Below, one piece after another: positions 36,790 to 47,900 of a stretch of DNA of 64,000 nucleotides (position 1 is its first letter; each line of letters begins with the position of its first letter). Both the position numbers and the translations under genes were made by a program. The stretch is taken from NCBI GenBank assembly GCA_037042185.1, contig JAXQJY010000031.1, positions 2,356,001 to 2,420,000 on the forward strand, written 5' to 3'. The DNA comes from Sordariomycetes sp. S80-01Y (Eukaryota > Ascomycota > Sordariomycetes). The notes beneath the pieces were generated by a model. It had not been told where the DNA came from. It saw only the letters and a program-made list of their open reading frames with translations, and did no database searches.

Positions 36790-37833
36790 ATGTCTCTCGG
36801 AAAGCACGTCACCCTCTCCTCCGGCCACAAGATCCCGACTCTGGGATACGGCACCTGGCAGGCCGCCCCTGGCGAGGTCGGAGCCGGTGTCTTCGAGGCC
36901 CTCAAGGCTGGCTACCGCCACCTCGACCTGGCCAAGATCTACCAGAACCAGAAGGAGGTCGCCCAGGGCATCAAGCAGGCCTACAAGGAGGTCCCCGGCC
37001 TGAAGCGTGAGGACATCTTCATCACCTCCAAGCTGTGGAACAACCGCCACCGTCCCGAGGAGGTTGAGGCCGCCCTCGACGAGACCCTCAAGGAGCTCGA
37101 GCTCGACTACCTCGACGTAAGTTTCCCGACAACCCGCCCCGATATCCGGCTGACCTCGTAGCTCTACCTCATCCACTGGCCCGTTGCCTTCCCCAGCGGC
37201 GATGCTCTCTTCCCCAAGGTCGCTGGCAACGACGGCGAGGTGGCCCTCGACGAGGGCGTCTCGCTGTCCCAGACCTGGGAGGCCATGACCAAGCTCCCCA
37301 AGTCCAAGGCCCGCACCGTCGGTGTCTCCAACTTCACCATCCCCCACCTCGAGCAGATCATCAAGGACACCGGCGTCGTCCCCGCCGTCAACCAGGTCGA
37401 GCGCCACCCCAAGCTCAACCAGAACGAGATGATTGCCTTCTGCGACAAGAACAACATCCACATCACCGCCTACTCCGCCTTCGGCAACAACGGCTTCGGT
37501 CTGCCGCTGCTCATCAACACCCCCGAGATCAAGGCCATCGCCGAGAGGCTCACCAAGTCCAAGGGCACCGAGGTCACCCCTGCGCAGGTCATCCTCGCCT
37601 GGGCTCAGGTTGGCGGCAGGAGCGTCATCCCCAAGTCGGTCACCCCCTCGCGCATCCGCGCCAACTTCCAGGAGATTGAGCTCGACGACGAGGCCTTCAA
37701 GGCCGTCGAGAAGATCGGCGAGCAGCCCCAGCGCTACAACATCCCCACCACCTACAACCCGGTCTGGGACATCAACATCTTTGACGACGAGAAGGAGAAG
37801 AGCGCCAAGCACAAGGTCATCCTCAAGGCATAG
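36790..37833 (+). CDS. Aldo-keto reductase, glycerol dehydrogenase (Gcy1/GLD)-like, 332 aa
   Basis: Cytosolic NADPH-dependent reductase of the AKR superfamily, closest in character to fungal glycerol dehydrogenases and xylose-reductase relatives. Two exons inferred: 36790-37116 and 37162-37833, with a 45-nt intron in phase 0. The catalytic tetrad is visible: Asp46 and Tyr51 (HLDLAKIY), Lys81 (TSKLWN) and His114 (LIHWP). NADPH-binding features include GVSNF and the C-terminal [14 protein letters not shown] motif. The usual DTAxxYGNE sequence is DLAKIYQNQ here, a local change that keeps the catalytic residues. Codon use is very biased (nearly all C or G at the third position), suggesting strong expression, as expected for osmolyte or carbon metabolism. 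Confidence 0.93.
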
Positions 37834-37979
37834 AGGGGGCTCCGGTGACTTGGCTTATCGCGACGGAGGCGTTGGGTTGCAGGGCTTTAAAAGTTTCATC
37901 TGACGTCTCATTGCATAGATAGTCTAGGCAGAAAAAATAGTAAAATTATGACCAAACCGTCTTCCGCTGTGTCTTCCCG

Positions 37980-38285
37980 TCAACAGCGCACGCTGTCAAA
38001 ACTCTCGCCAATAATGGCCCACGGCGGGTCGCACCCGTCCCACTCGTCGTCGTCGTTGTTGAGGTAGTAAAGGTTGTCCGGGCATTTGCAGACGACCGGG
38101 ACACATGCATTGTCTGTTCGACTGCCCAAGGTTATTAGTCAATCTGCGGTCTCAAGTTGGTTGAGCACCGACATGGAAATGCAGCCACTGTCGTTCATGA
38201 CCGGCACGAAGTCGTAGCTTTCCGGTGCGGGTGATGCGCATATAACCGTACCGGCTACGATTATACCAAAGACTGGTCGGACCAT
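37980..38285 (-). CDS. Small secreted cysteine-rich protein, about 84 aa, candidate effector
   Basis: Function unknown. I assembled it from two short exons, 38285-38173 and 38121-37980, each too short to stand out alone. Residues 1-18 are a signal peptide (MVRPVFGIIVAGTVICAS). The mature part has six Cys: one near residue 35, then CVPVVCKC, GCDPPW and a C-terminal Cys as the last residue, plus an acidic Asn/Asp run. Wobble positions of both exons are C-rich. The intron has a good branch site (CTAAT) and acceptor, but the in-frame donor is GTCGGT, weaker than the nearby GTGCTC, which would break the Cys frame; the exon 1 end is therefore uncertain. A TATA box and a CCAAT box lie upstream at 38374-38385. 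Confidence 0.58.
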
Positions 38286-38786
38286 GTCTGCGTGTCGAAT
38301 CTGGAATGAAGTCCGGACTAGGAGGGCGTTAAAAGACCTAGTCGCGCGGCCAGGCCAGTCGCCCTTCGCAGCATCTTATACCAATCACTCGAGCGACAGC
38401 CCGAGAACAATACGAAGGCCAGCTGCTCGCGCAATGCACTTAATCGCCATGTGTGCTAATTCTGACCCTTCCGCATGACCTGGTAAAGCTCCCTTCCCGG
38501 CGCTCAAGCCAAAAAGCTCGTGCCACCGCCGAGATGGCCGTGCTGGAATGCAGCGTACGATGAGGAAATCTGGACCAGTCTGACAGACAAAGCTCGTCTG
38601 AACCAAAGCGCGTTTAGGGTCAAATTATGAGACTGCAGTCAAGGAATTGTTTGCCCAGATTTATTAGCAGCATCAAGCCTCACGACAAGCCGCGTTCCCA
38701 CCCCTAGCTAGCACAAGATTTCGGGCACCGAACAAAGCACCAGCTGAGAAGAGACTTTCAAATTAATCCACTTATAAGTTGAGAAA
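38286..38786. other. Intergenic region, small-secreted-protein promoter and glycosyltransferase 3' flank
   Basis: About 500 bp. No gene apart from the promoter elements noted at 38374-38385. Confidence 0.5.
38374..38385 (-). promoter_or_regulatory. TATA box (TATAAGA) and adjacent CCAAT motif of small secreted protein gene
   Basis: On the minus strand TATAAGA runs from 38380 to 38374, about 90 bp upstream of the start at 38285. The + strand CCAAT lies at 38381-38385. Spacing suits a core promoter. Confidence 0.5.
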
Positions 38787-40139
38787 TTACTTCACCAGAG
38801 ACTCGATAACCTTCTTCACAGTACCGAAAACATCCATGTCCTCGTTCTCCTTCCTCAGAGCCATCGCCCGCCTCCTGTACTTCTCGTCCCCCAGCACCTC
38901 ACTCACTCCGCCTCTTACCTGCTCAGGACTTGGCTTCTGTGTCCTCAGGTTGACAGCGACACCAGCATACACCGCCCTCAGTGCTACCTCCAACTTCTCC
39001 TCCGTCTCGCCGGACGCAACGATTGGACACCCATTTTTGATGGCGTGCGAGAAGGCACCATAGCCGCAGTTGGTTACAAAAGCATCGGACTGCTCGAGAA
39101 TGATATCGTACGGTATGTAGTCGACAACCCGGGAGTTTGATGGTATCTTCACATCTGAAGGGAGACTGACGCCTTGCGCACCGAGCGCAGCGACCACCAT
39201 GATGTTGGGCTGGTCGGCGAGGGCGGCCATGGTCGGAACGACTAGCTGAGAATGATCCGTGTTGATGGTGCCTTGGCACACGAAGACAACTTTGGCGTCT
39301 TTGCTTCTTGCGTCCTGGATGTCCTGCCACCACTCCGGATACCTGTAGTCCGATTCAACCTCCCGCCGGGGCATGACTCCAGCGAAGCTCATATTGGCGG
39401 GCAAATCTGAGATCGGATACTCGAGACTTGGCGAACAAAGTTGATAACAGAGATCATACGATTCGTAGCCAGTGTTCCAAATCTTGATTTCCGGAGGCGA
39501 GGGGCAGCCGCATGCTTTCAGAGCAGCAATCCAGGCATCGATCTGCGGCTTCTGAGGCCCCTCGCGAACAAGCTTGTTGATGACCCTGTTCCTGGCCTTT
39601 CCAGATTCGGTGCTGTCAGGAGGAAGTCCCAGCATGAGGGGAGCAATGTCGGAGCTTTCCATCATGAGCGGGGCGCAGCCTAGGCCGACAGACCTTGGGC
39701 GCTCGGTGAACCCCTGTGGAAGAGGAGCGCCGTGCCAGTAAGGGAGCGAAAGCATGTTGAAGGCATCCTCGACAATGATAATCTCCCTTTGTGGGTCTCT
39801 AGACTTGATCTCCCCCAGACTCTTGTGAAACGACTTAAACCTCAACGGCATAGTGTCCACAATCATGGCCTTGATAGCGTCGGACAGCATGTCCACACCC
39901 GCTGGTCTTTGATGGATCGCCCCAAGCTGCGCCATGAGCTCTGGCGTAGCTATGCTGGGGCTGTCGACGTATTCGACACCGGCATCTTCGACAACGGATT
40001 TGAAATTGGATTCAGTAACGAACACAACCTCGTAGCCCTGGCTGCGCATGTACGCTGCGATCCCGAGCACGGGAAAAAAGTGGCCTTCGCCTGCGAGGGC
40101 TGTGCACACGAGCAGAGGAGTTTTTCCTGCACTCAACAT
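38787..40139 (-). CDS. UDP-glycosyltransferase (GT1, MGT-like), 450 aa
   Basis: Predicted transfer of a sugar from a nucleotide sugar to a small lipophilic acceptor. Single exon. The N-terminal Rossmann half begins LLVCTALAGEGHFFPVLGIA, with the candidate catalytic His in GEGH. The C-terminal half has the donor-site region ending VTNCGYGAFSHAIKNGCPIV, which matches the usual HGGxNSxxEAxxxGxPxV motif with Asn-Cys in place of His-Gly. The C-terminus is charged and ends in a typical helix. The ORF extends 41 codons upstream to 40262, but the Met at 40139 starts at the conserved core, and a TATA box lies upstream. The family acts in toxin detoxification, sterol or metabolite glycosylation; the acceptor is unknown. 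The altered donor motif may change sugar preference. Confidence 0.88.
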   Translation of the reverse strand: MLSAGKTPLLVCTALAGEGHFFPVLGIAAYMRSQGYEVVFVTESNFKSVVEDAGVEYVDSPSIATPELMAQLGAIHQRPAGVDMLSDAIKAMIVDTMPLRFKSFHKSLGEIKSRDPQREIIIVEDAFNMLSLPYWHGAPLPQGFTERPRSVGLGCAPLMMESSDIAPLMLGLPPDSTESGKARNRVINKLVREGPQKPQIDAWIAALKACGCPSPPEIKIWNTGYESYDLCYQLCSPSLEYPISDLPANMSFAGVMPRREVESDYRYPEWWQDIQDARSKDAKVVFVCQGTINTDHSQLVVPTMAALADQPNIMVVAALGAQGVSLPSDVKIPSNSRVVDYIPYDIILEQSDAFVTNCGYGAFSHAIKNGCPIVASGETEEKLEVALRAVYAGVAVNLRTQKPSPEQVRGGVSEVLGDEKYRRRAMALRKENEDMDVFGTVKKVIESLVK

Positions 40140-40220
40140 TGTGATGGAGGTGGACGATCTCCGTCCTAGCAAATGTGAAGTGGCAGTGTAGGTAGGAGGG
40201 CCAGTGTCGGAATTGTGGAA

Positions 40221-40226
40221 TTTATA
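40221..40226 (-). promoter_or_regulatory. TATA box of the glycosyltransferase gene
   Basis: The minus strand reads CTATAAATT here, about 82 bp upstream of the Met at 40139. It argues for the shorter start, because the 40262 start would lie upstream of the box. Confidence 0.55.
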
Positions 40227-41150
40227 GCTCTGGAGGAGGCTGGGGTGGGCATGTAGCGGCACTTGATCCGAAGCGATGTGACTGTGGAGCGTAAGCGATT
40301 ACCTAGACTCTGGTACCACGCTTTTGGTCAGCCTGTACCTCAAACCAGATGCAAGGGAAGTTCAGCGAGCGTGTCTTGCATATGAGAAATGGAAGGCACT
40401 CGTTTCAATTGGAATCCTGCGGAAGACCACAGCAATGGTTGTCAAAGTGGCAACACTGTTGCTGAATATGAAAGTGTCAGCCACAGCCTTTGATAGAGGA
40501 GCGGGTGACGGTGTCCGTGTCTCAGAGGTTGGCCGTTGACTACTTGTTAGAACATTTGCCGCCGAGCGTCTATCCGAGAGCTTGTCCTCTCCAAGTTGGC
40601 AGAGAAGTCGAGCTCTAAGCGTGATTTGCCCCTGCAGACCGCAGTTGAAACGGCGGAGCTGACATTAGGCCCGTGCCGCAATGTGCCGTGCTCGAGCATG
40701 ACACAGGACGAACGCGCGTAAGGTGGGCCTAGCACTAGGCGAATGGGAATACGTGCACCTATGAGACATGCCGCGACAGCTACTCGAAGGCAGATGTTAG
40801 GAAAAACCGCGACACCGTCAAGCTGGGCCTGTTGTCACGTTGCTTTGCAGTGCGTGAGACGCTTGTCAGCATATTGGTGTGCAGCCTTGAGGCGACAATA
40901 AAGCCCTACCGAGCTGGTGGATACATTGGGGAAGCTGTGATCATTTAAAAGGTCAGTGTCCTTATAAAAGCATGAGCAGACGACCTTGCATGGCGTTGGC
41001 CGGGCTTGGCCGGCAAGCCGGCGGCGTTCCGGAGACGGGGCCCGCTCCCGGAGCCGGAAAAGCGGGACGTGTCCGAGCGCTAACCCCCTTTCGACCCAAA
41101 TGTGCTGTTAACACGCCTGGAAAGCTTCTTGTTAAAGAGATTACCAGCAT

Positions 41151-41170
41151 TCAAGAGAGTTCAAGAGAGT
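41151..41170. repeat. 10-bp tandem duplication
   Basis: The decamer TCAAGAGAGT is present twice in direct succession. It is probably replication slippage. Confidence 0.85.
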
Positions 41171-41801
41171 TTATTTAGTTTGCGAGTACTTTCAGATTGG
41201 ATTTGACCCAAAATCCACAACTTGCTCCCATCCGGCGCACAGCACCCTGCCGTGCATCGAAGAGGGCTCCAACACCAATGCTACAAGACAATCGTCCTGT
41301 CACTCGGGAGCCCGTAATCATCCGGCCGGACCCTGCAACTGAGGACTCGATGTGATCCCCGAGGACAGCGCCCGAGTCTGCATCGGGGCCCAAGACCCTG
41401 CATCTTGAAGCGGGGAACCTCTCTGGCGTCATGACTTGACCAAATCACGACGCTGCAGAGAAGTCAATGGCCTTTTGTCAATCCAGCTACTGATTGGGAA
41501 GGTCATTACCGGCTCAATTGGATGTGGGCGGGGATGCAACCCAATACCGTGCCTTGCAACTGAACAACGCTTATCGAAGCCCCCCTGGTTCATTCGGTAG
41601 CCACCGAGGTTTACCGATGAGTTGCTGCTCCCAGTGCCGAACCATCAAAGAGCCCCGGGCCTTTGACCTAGCCCGTCTGCCAAGGATGAAGAGCTTTGGT
41701 CCTTCCGTATACAGACTAATTGGTGTTGACGACATGCATTGGTCTAATGTCGAGGTACATAAACAAGGCTCCAAGAACGAGGCCGCCGGCAGATGGTCTG
41801 C

Positions 41802-41808
41802 TATAAGA
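41802..41808 (+). promoter_or_regulatory. TATA box of the carboxypeptidase gene
   Basis: TATAAGA lies 70 bp upstream of the start codon at 41872. Confidence 0.5.
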
Positions 41809-41871
41809 GCAGCACGATCGGCAGTGTCGCGCTCTTTCTCTCGTTGAGCCTGGTTGTTAACGAGACTGAAC

Positions 41872-43298
41872 ATGATGAAATTCTCCGGATCCTTGTTGAC
41901 CATTCTTGTGGCCAGCCTTGCAAGGGTGTCCGCCTCGAAACCTGTGTCGTACGACGGGTACAAAGTGTACCGTATATGGACCCACGGCCGGGTGCGGGAC
42001 GTCAAGGCCCAGCTCGACGAGGTTTTGACATTCTACGACCGATGGAACGACGATGTCGACGCTCACCTGGACGTTGTTGTGGCACCCGAGGAGGTAGATG
42101 CTTTCGAGGGACTGGCGCTCGAGTACAAGGTGATGCATGACGATCTCGGAGCTTCTATTGGAAGTGAGTCTGCGAATGCGGTGCCTGCGTCCAAGTGGAA
42201 GAGACAAGAAGGTGGCGACAACGATGCCTGGTTTGACTCGTATCATCTGTACGAAGACCACATTCAGTATTTCGAGGACCTTCACGATGCGTTCCCAAAC
42301 AACTCCGAGTTGGTATCTTCGGGCAAATCCTACCAAGGGAGGAACATATATGGCCTGCATCTTTACGGGAACGATGGCCCAGGGAAGCCTGCCATTCTCT
42401 ATCACGGGACCGTGCACGCTCGCGAATGGATCGTTGCGCCCGTGAGTGGTCTGTTCTAGGTCCCAGGAAGAGTCACTGACAGAGAACAGGTCCTCGAGTA
42501 CATCACCCTCCAACTGGTCAACGGCTACATTGACGAAGACGTGACCGTGACTGAGATCCTCGATCAATACGATTTCTACATCTTCCCCATTGTCAACCCA
42601 GATGGTAAAACCCTGTCTGGCCCCCCACCACGCCCCTCTTACTCACTTTTACAGGCTTCGTCTACACGCAGGCTGCCAACCGTCTCTGGCGCAAGGGTCG
42701 CCACCCCCCTCCGTCGGACGCACCGGATCAGAGCTGCCTCGGCCGTGACATCAACCGTAACTGGGAGTTCGGCTGGGACTCGGATCCCCGTGGTGCTTCT
42801 ACCAACCCCTGCTCCGAGGTTTACAGGGGCGAAAAGCCCAGCGACACCACCGAGAACCAGGGCCTCGACAAGCTCGTTCGTCAGCTGAGGGATGGACCTG
42901 GCATCAAGCTTTTCATCGACTGGCATAGCTACGGCCAGTACATCCTCTCGCCCTACGGCAATCGCGAGACGCTGTACGCACCTGAGCTGGGCAAGTGGAC
43001 GAAACTCGCCGCCGTGACGAGCGAGGCTATCCGGGACAGCTCCGACGCCAGGACGACTTTCACCTTTGGTCCCAGCGGTGCCGTGCTGTACCCGACCACC
43101 GGCGCTGCGCCGGACCATGTGTACAGCGTCGGCAGGGCGGAGTTCTCGTACACGATCGAGCTGAGGGATACGGGTGACTTTGGCTTCGTGCTGCCTCCTG
43201 AGCAGATCAGAGGTACTGCGGAGGAGCAGTGGGCGGGGCAGAGGGAGATGCTGCCATTGTTGAGCGAGGAGTTCTTTGACGGGATCGGCGACGTCTGA
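41872..43298 (+). CDS. Secreted zinc metallocarboxypeptidase (M14A), 442 aa
   Basis: Extracellular carboxypeptidase A/B-type enzyme that removes C-terminal residues from peptides. Three exons inferred: 41872-42441, 42490-42604 and 42655-43298 (1,329 nt). Residues 1-22 are a signal peptide. A propeptide with the VYRIW start follows to about residue 110, with a possible processing site at WKR. Mature-domain motifs: zinc ligands His and Glu in HAREW, the substrate-binding NPDG and NRNW segments, third zinc ligand in DWHSYGQ, and the catalytic Glu in YTIELRDTG. All active residues appear present. A second in-frame Met lies one codon after the first, so the exact start is 41872 or 41875. The next gene converges on it with 103 bp between stops. 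Confidence 0.95.
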
Positions 43299-43401
43299 GA
43301 CAGAAGAGGCGAATCAGATCGAGCATGAGAGCATTGCGAAATCCATGACCGTAATTTTGGGTATCTCTCGGCCGTTAAAATCATAAACTCACGAGACTAT
43401 C

Positions 43402-44338
43402 CTACAATAACACCGCCGTCACCAATGCCAGCCCCATGATCAATGCAATATTCGGCCCAGATCCCGCAGCGGCATCCTCCATTGTCCTGCTGCCCTCCTT
43501 AATATTATCAGCCCGCAGGCACCTCAAAAAGTACTCCTTTTCGTCTCCGCCAGGCATCTTGTCGCCCTCCTCGTTCTGGGTCGTGGAGTAGACGCCCCAG
43601 CTGGCGACGTAGAGCTGGCGGATGACGTGGTCGTAGGCGTCGCTCCCGGAAAGGTCGTTGCCGTCTTCGTCTCCGAAGGCTTCGTTGAGCCAAAGGGCCG
43701 GAGGATCGCTGGGTTCTGCAGTTCCGTTCTTGACGTCTGTCGAGATCAGCTTCAACGAAAGGCACGCGGTGGGGGAGGGTATGCATACTGTATATAAAGC
43801 GGTTATTGCTCTTGCAGCTGCTGGGCGGCGTCGACAACGGCGAGCACAAAGAGATACCCGGATGCCGTAACCATTCGAGGCAGTCCTCGGCCAGGGCATT
43901 GCTGCAGTCCTGCTCCAGGTCGTCGTTGTCCCCCAGCTTGTGGTCCTTGGGCTCGACTGTGAAGCCGGATGCGCAGACATAGTGATCGTCCGAGATGGTC
44001 TCGTTCTCCTTGGGCATGTACCGCAGCACTGAGCCCGTTTGGTCATGGCGCGTGCTGGGATTGCGACCTCCTCGCTCGACGGTGATGTTGGCAAAGACGC
44101 GCAGCTCTATCTCCCAATCGACGTCGGGGTCGTCGTCCAGGTTCGCTCGCGTGAGGTTGTGGGAGGTGAAGGAAGCTTTTCCGGTCGCATTGGCCCCGGG
44201 ACCATCTGCTTCGCGGCCCAATGCCTCGAGATACCAGTCGTCGCTAAGGTTGTCGTCGTTGGGGTCGACGGCCTGACGCGCGGCAAGACGAGAGCCGGCG
44301 ACCAGGGCGGCGCAGGCGGCGGTGAGAAGAAATCTCAT
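43402..44338 (-). CDS. Secreted GPI-anchored-type protein of unknown function, 294 aa
   Basis: No family recognised. Two exons inferred: 44338-43789 and 43736-43402, with a 52-nt intron (GTATGC...GACAG). The N-terminus is a signal peptide (MRFLLTAACAALVAGSRL). The ectodomain has several N-glycosylation sequons (NAT, NLT, NIT, NET), an acidic region near the start, and paired Cys (DHYVCAS, DCSNALAEDCLEWL, SLC, SSC). The C-terminus ends in a hydrophobic tail (NIALIMGLALVTAVLL) after small residues (DAAAGSGP), as in GPI-attachment signals. Cell-wall or plasma-membrane location is likely. The long stretch after the junction in the unspliced frame becomes Arg-rich and featureless, which supports the intron. 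It converges with the carboxypeptidase gene. Confidence 0.75.
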
Positions 44339-44985
44339 TGCGTTCGCTTTGATCCTCTGTCAGATCCTCCTGTCGATGCCCTCATTGCTCAGCGTCTCGT
44401 CGGTGATGCTGAGGCGTGGTTGTCGCGCTGCTCAGTGGCATGGACGGTGGCCAAGAAAAATGTACGCGTATGCGTTTCCCTGTAAAGGCTTGAATTCAAT
44501 GCCGACGTCACAAGCGGCGCACCGTACGTGGAACGCACCCACTTGCCAAGCCCCGAACTTTGCCTGGTTCGCAAGGTACCGACTATAACTGCTCAACATC
44601 CACTCTGTGCTATTGGTCCTTGATAGTCCTTGAAAGCTTTCTAAGTTCCCGATAGCATTATTGGACTGTGCAGAAATCAATTAAATCACTCGGACTCTGC
44701 TTCTACGGGATGCTGGGTTTGGATCGAGAACGTTATCGCCGGCGAGGCTGGATTCACATTGTGCGACACGCTACACACACAAAGGCCTTGGCAGGCCGCG
44801 TGTAAGCGACAGCCCAGACATCTCCACGGAATAAGGTTTTCCTGGCTTGATGTCGTATGAGATTGCAGACATAATTCTCTAGTACGATCATTCAGTAACT
44901 ATCGAAAAGTGCTAAGACTGCCAATCGCGGCCAACCGAACGGCAGCGAGCGTTCGTCTTCGTAGATGTTGTCCCTGACTCCGAGA
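44339..44985. other. Intergenic region, no gene recognised
   Basis: About 650 bp, AT-richer than the neighbours. It holds the promoter of the GPI-type protein and the 3' flank of the ABC transporter. Confidence 0.5.
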
Positions 44986-47900
44986 CTACCATGGGAGCCA
45001 ATTCTTGACAGACTTGACGTAGACGCAGACGTAGATCAGTGCGTAATTGGTGAACACAAACACGGTGAAGATGCCTAGATTTTGCCATGCTTCAGATGCT
45101 GACACGCTGATTGTCGAAAGATACTACGCAAGTGTCAGTGGCCGCCCTTGTGCATTGTATATTTGAAACTTACATCCGCTCCGCCGGTGTACTGGCAGTA
45201 GCCGCAGCTGCTGGATGCATCGGGATTCGCCAGATAACCAGTAGTGGTTGACAACCAGTCAGAGGCATATTCACCACACGTGGAGTTCGCTGGTGCGTCA
45301 AAGGTGATGAGCTCAGAATCGGTGCAGGTCACCGCGACAGGTGTAAGAATCATCGATACGAGGCCGGAGATCCAGTACGTAAACGGACTGACGTAGTAGG
45401 CCGTGTACGCCCAGACAGCCGGCATCAGCGATTGCGGCTGGATGATTCCGTTGAAGAACTCGCCGACGACGATGAAGAAGGGCATGATGCTTGCTGCCAT
45501 AACGGCGTCCGAGCTGCCTAGGTCAGCGATGTCGTCTCAAAGGCGTCCAGGACGACCTACCTCAATGCAGCGATCCACTGGCCCCAAGATGTGCTGAAGA
45601 GGTGGAACCAGACTATCATGATGAACGAGTAGCCCGCCGGAGTGCCAAGCGGGAGCCCAATGATGAAGTAGAACACAAAGTAGAAGATGATGGCTCCAGC
45701 GAACGCAAACGGTATCTCGGCAGCAACTTGGGCCGTCGAGAATGCCGTCCAGCCGTAGATGCGGCTGGGGTGCTCCCTGCCCATCCAGATATCTCTGTTA
45801 TGGTCAAACATCATGGCGCATGCGTTGATGAACTCGGGAACAATCATCAGGACCATGAAGCACGCAAATATCCGGTACTGGAGCTCCGCGACGCTGTTGC
45901 CTAGCTGTAAGAAGGCAAGGCTGTTCAGAAGGGCGTGGAAAAGGGAGCAGTAGAGCCGGGAGTAGATATAGTCTGGGGTGCGCCAGTACTGCACAAAGGT
46001 TCGCTTCGTGAGCTGTACTATTTGAGAGGCTGTCGACGATGCGTACTGCCTGACAACGGTATTGTCTCTAGGCTTCGGTTTGGGCGCCGCTGCGATGTTA
46101 TCAATCTTGCCGAGGACTGCGGCAGCCTCGTCCGACTGCGCCCAGACATCGCACCAGTCTTGCGTGGCAGAGCCGCGTGCTGTCACCTCGATGAGAAGGT
46201 CTGCAATGTTCTTGTCGTCTTTGACCTCGACCCCGTGTCTGGAAAAGTAGTCAACGACGGTCTTGCCATTAGGACCTGTCTCTCCAAAGTAGTACACCCG
46301 GCCACCTTGCTTGAGCGCAAGGACCCGGTCAAACTGGCAACGTCAGTAGTAGCACCGGCGACGAGGCAGCTGACTTACGAGCTGGAACTGTTCTTGGCTG
46401 GCCTGATGAATGGTGCAGACAATGGCCTGACCGTGGTCAGCAAGACGGCGGAGAAGCTTGACAATATTCATGGCTCCTTGTCCATCCAGGCCCTAGCATC
46501 GTCAGAAAGCTTCATCGTGTGACGGAGGGCTGCAACGTACACTGGTGGGCTCGTCGAGGAACAGCAGGGCGCTGGGCTTTGCGCACAGCTCCACTCCGAT
46601 AGTCGTGCGCTTCTTCTGCTCAAGGGACAGCGACCTGATCACGACATGCTGCAGCTCTGTCATGTGCAGAATCCGCAAGACTTCATCCACATAAGACAGC
46701 TTGTCGCTCTTGCTGGTGCTGCTGGACTGGCGTAGAAGCGCCGAGAACTCGAACGCTTCTCTCACAGTGCTCGTCTCGACGTGGATATCCATCTGCTGGC
46801 AGTATCCAATGGACTGTCCGAAGGATGTTCCGATGGGGTGCCCGTCAACGCGCATCTCGCCGCTCAGCTTGGCGGTCGCCTGCTGTGTTAAAACGGTCAT
46901 CACTGGACTATGTCAACAGCCGGTTCGTTTGATGTCGTGGGAGGCTCACAAGTGCTTTTTCCAGCGCCGGAGGCTCCGACAAGGGCGGTCAGAGTTCCTG
47001 GCTCGCAGTAGCCCGAAACGTCGTCAAGAAGCTGCTTGTCGCCTTGTTTGGTCTCGACGGCGTAGTTGATGCTCCGCCACGTGAAAGTCGGCTTGCTCTC
47101 GACCAGCAAACCAGATTTGGTGTCCGATCCGTCTTGTAGATTTTCTGCCTTGACAGGTGTCGTTTGAGGACCGATCTCCTCGTCATGCGGTAAGTCAACC
47201 CTTTTTCCGCCGTGCACAAATTCGAGGCTGCCGCCCCCGCCTCCAACCCAGTCAATCTTCTCGACTAACCACATGTTAATGGCCACCAAAGCAACAAGAA
47301 AAAGGAGGAGGATCCCAAAGTTTCTACCGAGATGGTCGTAGCTGAAGCCAAAGTGGCTCGAGAGGTAGTCGTCGCCTTGTAGGCTGAACTGACCGGCCGC
47401 CAGGCCATCGTAGGCGCAGCTTTGGAATGCTGGGTCGTCGTAGCCGGCGCCGCTGGGTATGACAGAATCCGGCGCACATGGGAACTCGCGCCCATGGAAC
47501 TCGACCAGCATTATGATCTCATATGCATAGAAGACAGGAGTCGTGTACTGCAAGATGTCAGCTTCAGGTGTTGACCACGCGTTGTGAAGCTCACGGTCAA
47601 CCAGCCAACCCAGGGCACCTCCCGTATGAGAGAATCGACAGATCTTATGTAGCCACCGAACAGCATGGCCACCAGCACGAATATCCCGCAGTACCGAAGA
47701 GCAACCTCGAGCGTTGGGGACGCGGCGCCAAACATTCGATAGAAGGCCACGAAGGCCATCGCGCACAAGAAGATCGAACATGTAAAGGCAAAGAAAGCGC
47801 CGGCCTGAAATGTCAGCCTGCGAACACGCGCTGGTTAGAGACTCTCACCTCGTATCGCATGCCGCCTAAGAAGTAGGCGGGGATGGTGAACAAAAAGGAC

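Larger units (their letters stand above)
40140..41871. other. Intergenic region between glycosyltransferase and carboxypeptidase
   Basis: About 1.7 kb with no gene recognised on either strand. It contains a perfect 10-bp tandem duplication at 41151-41170 and TATA boxes for both flanking genes. Confidence 0.5.

Noticed and set aside
36763-37812. Minus-strand 349-codon ORF opposite the aldo-keto reductase
   Set aside because: Codon-bias shadow rich in Gly, Leu, Val and Asp. It spans the intron of the real gene and has no motifs.
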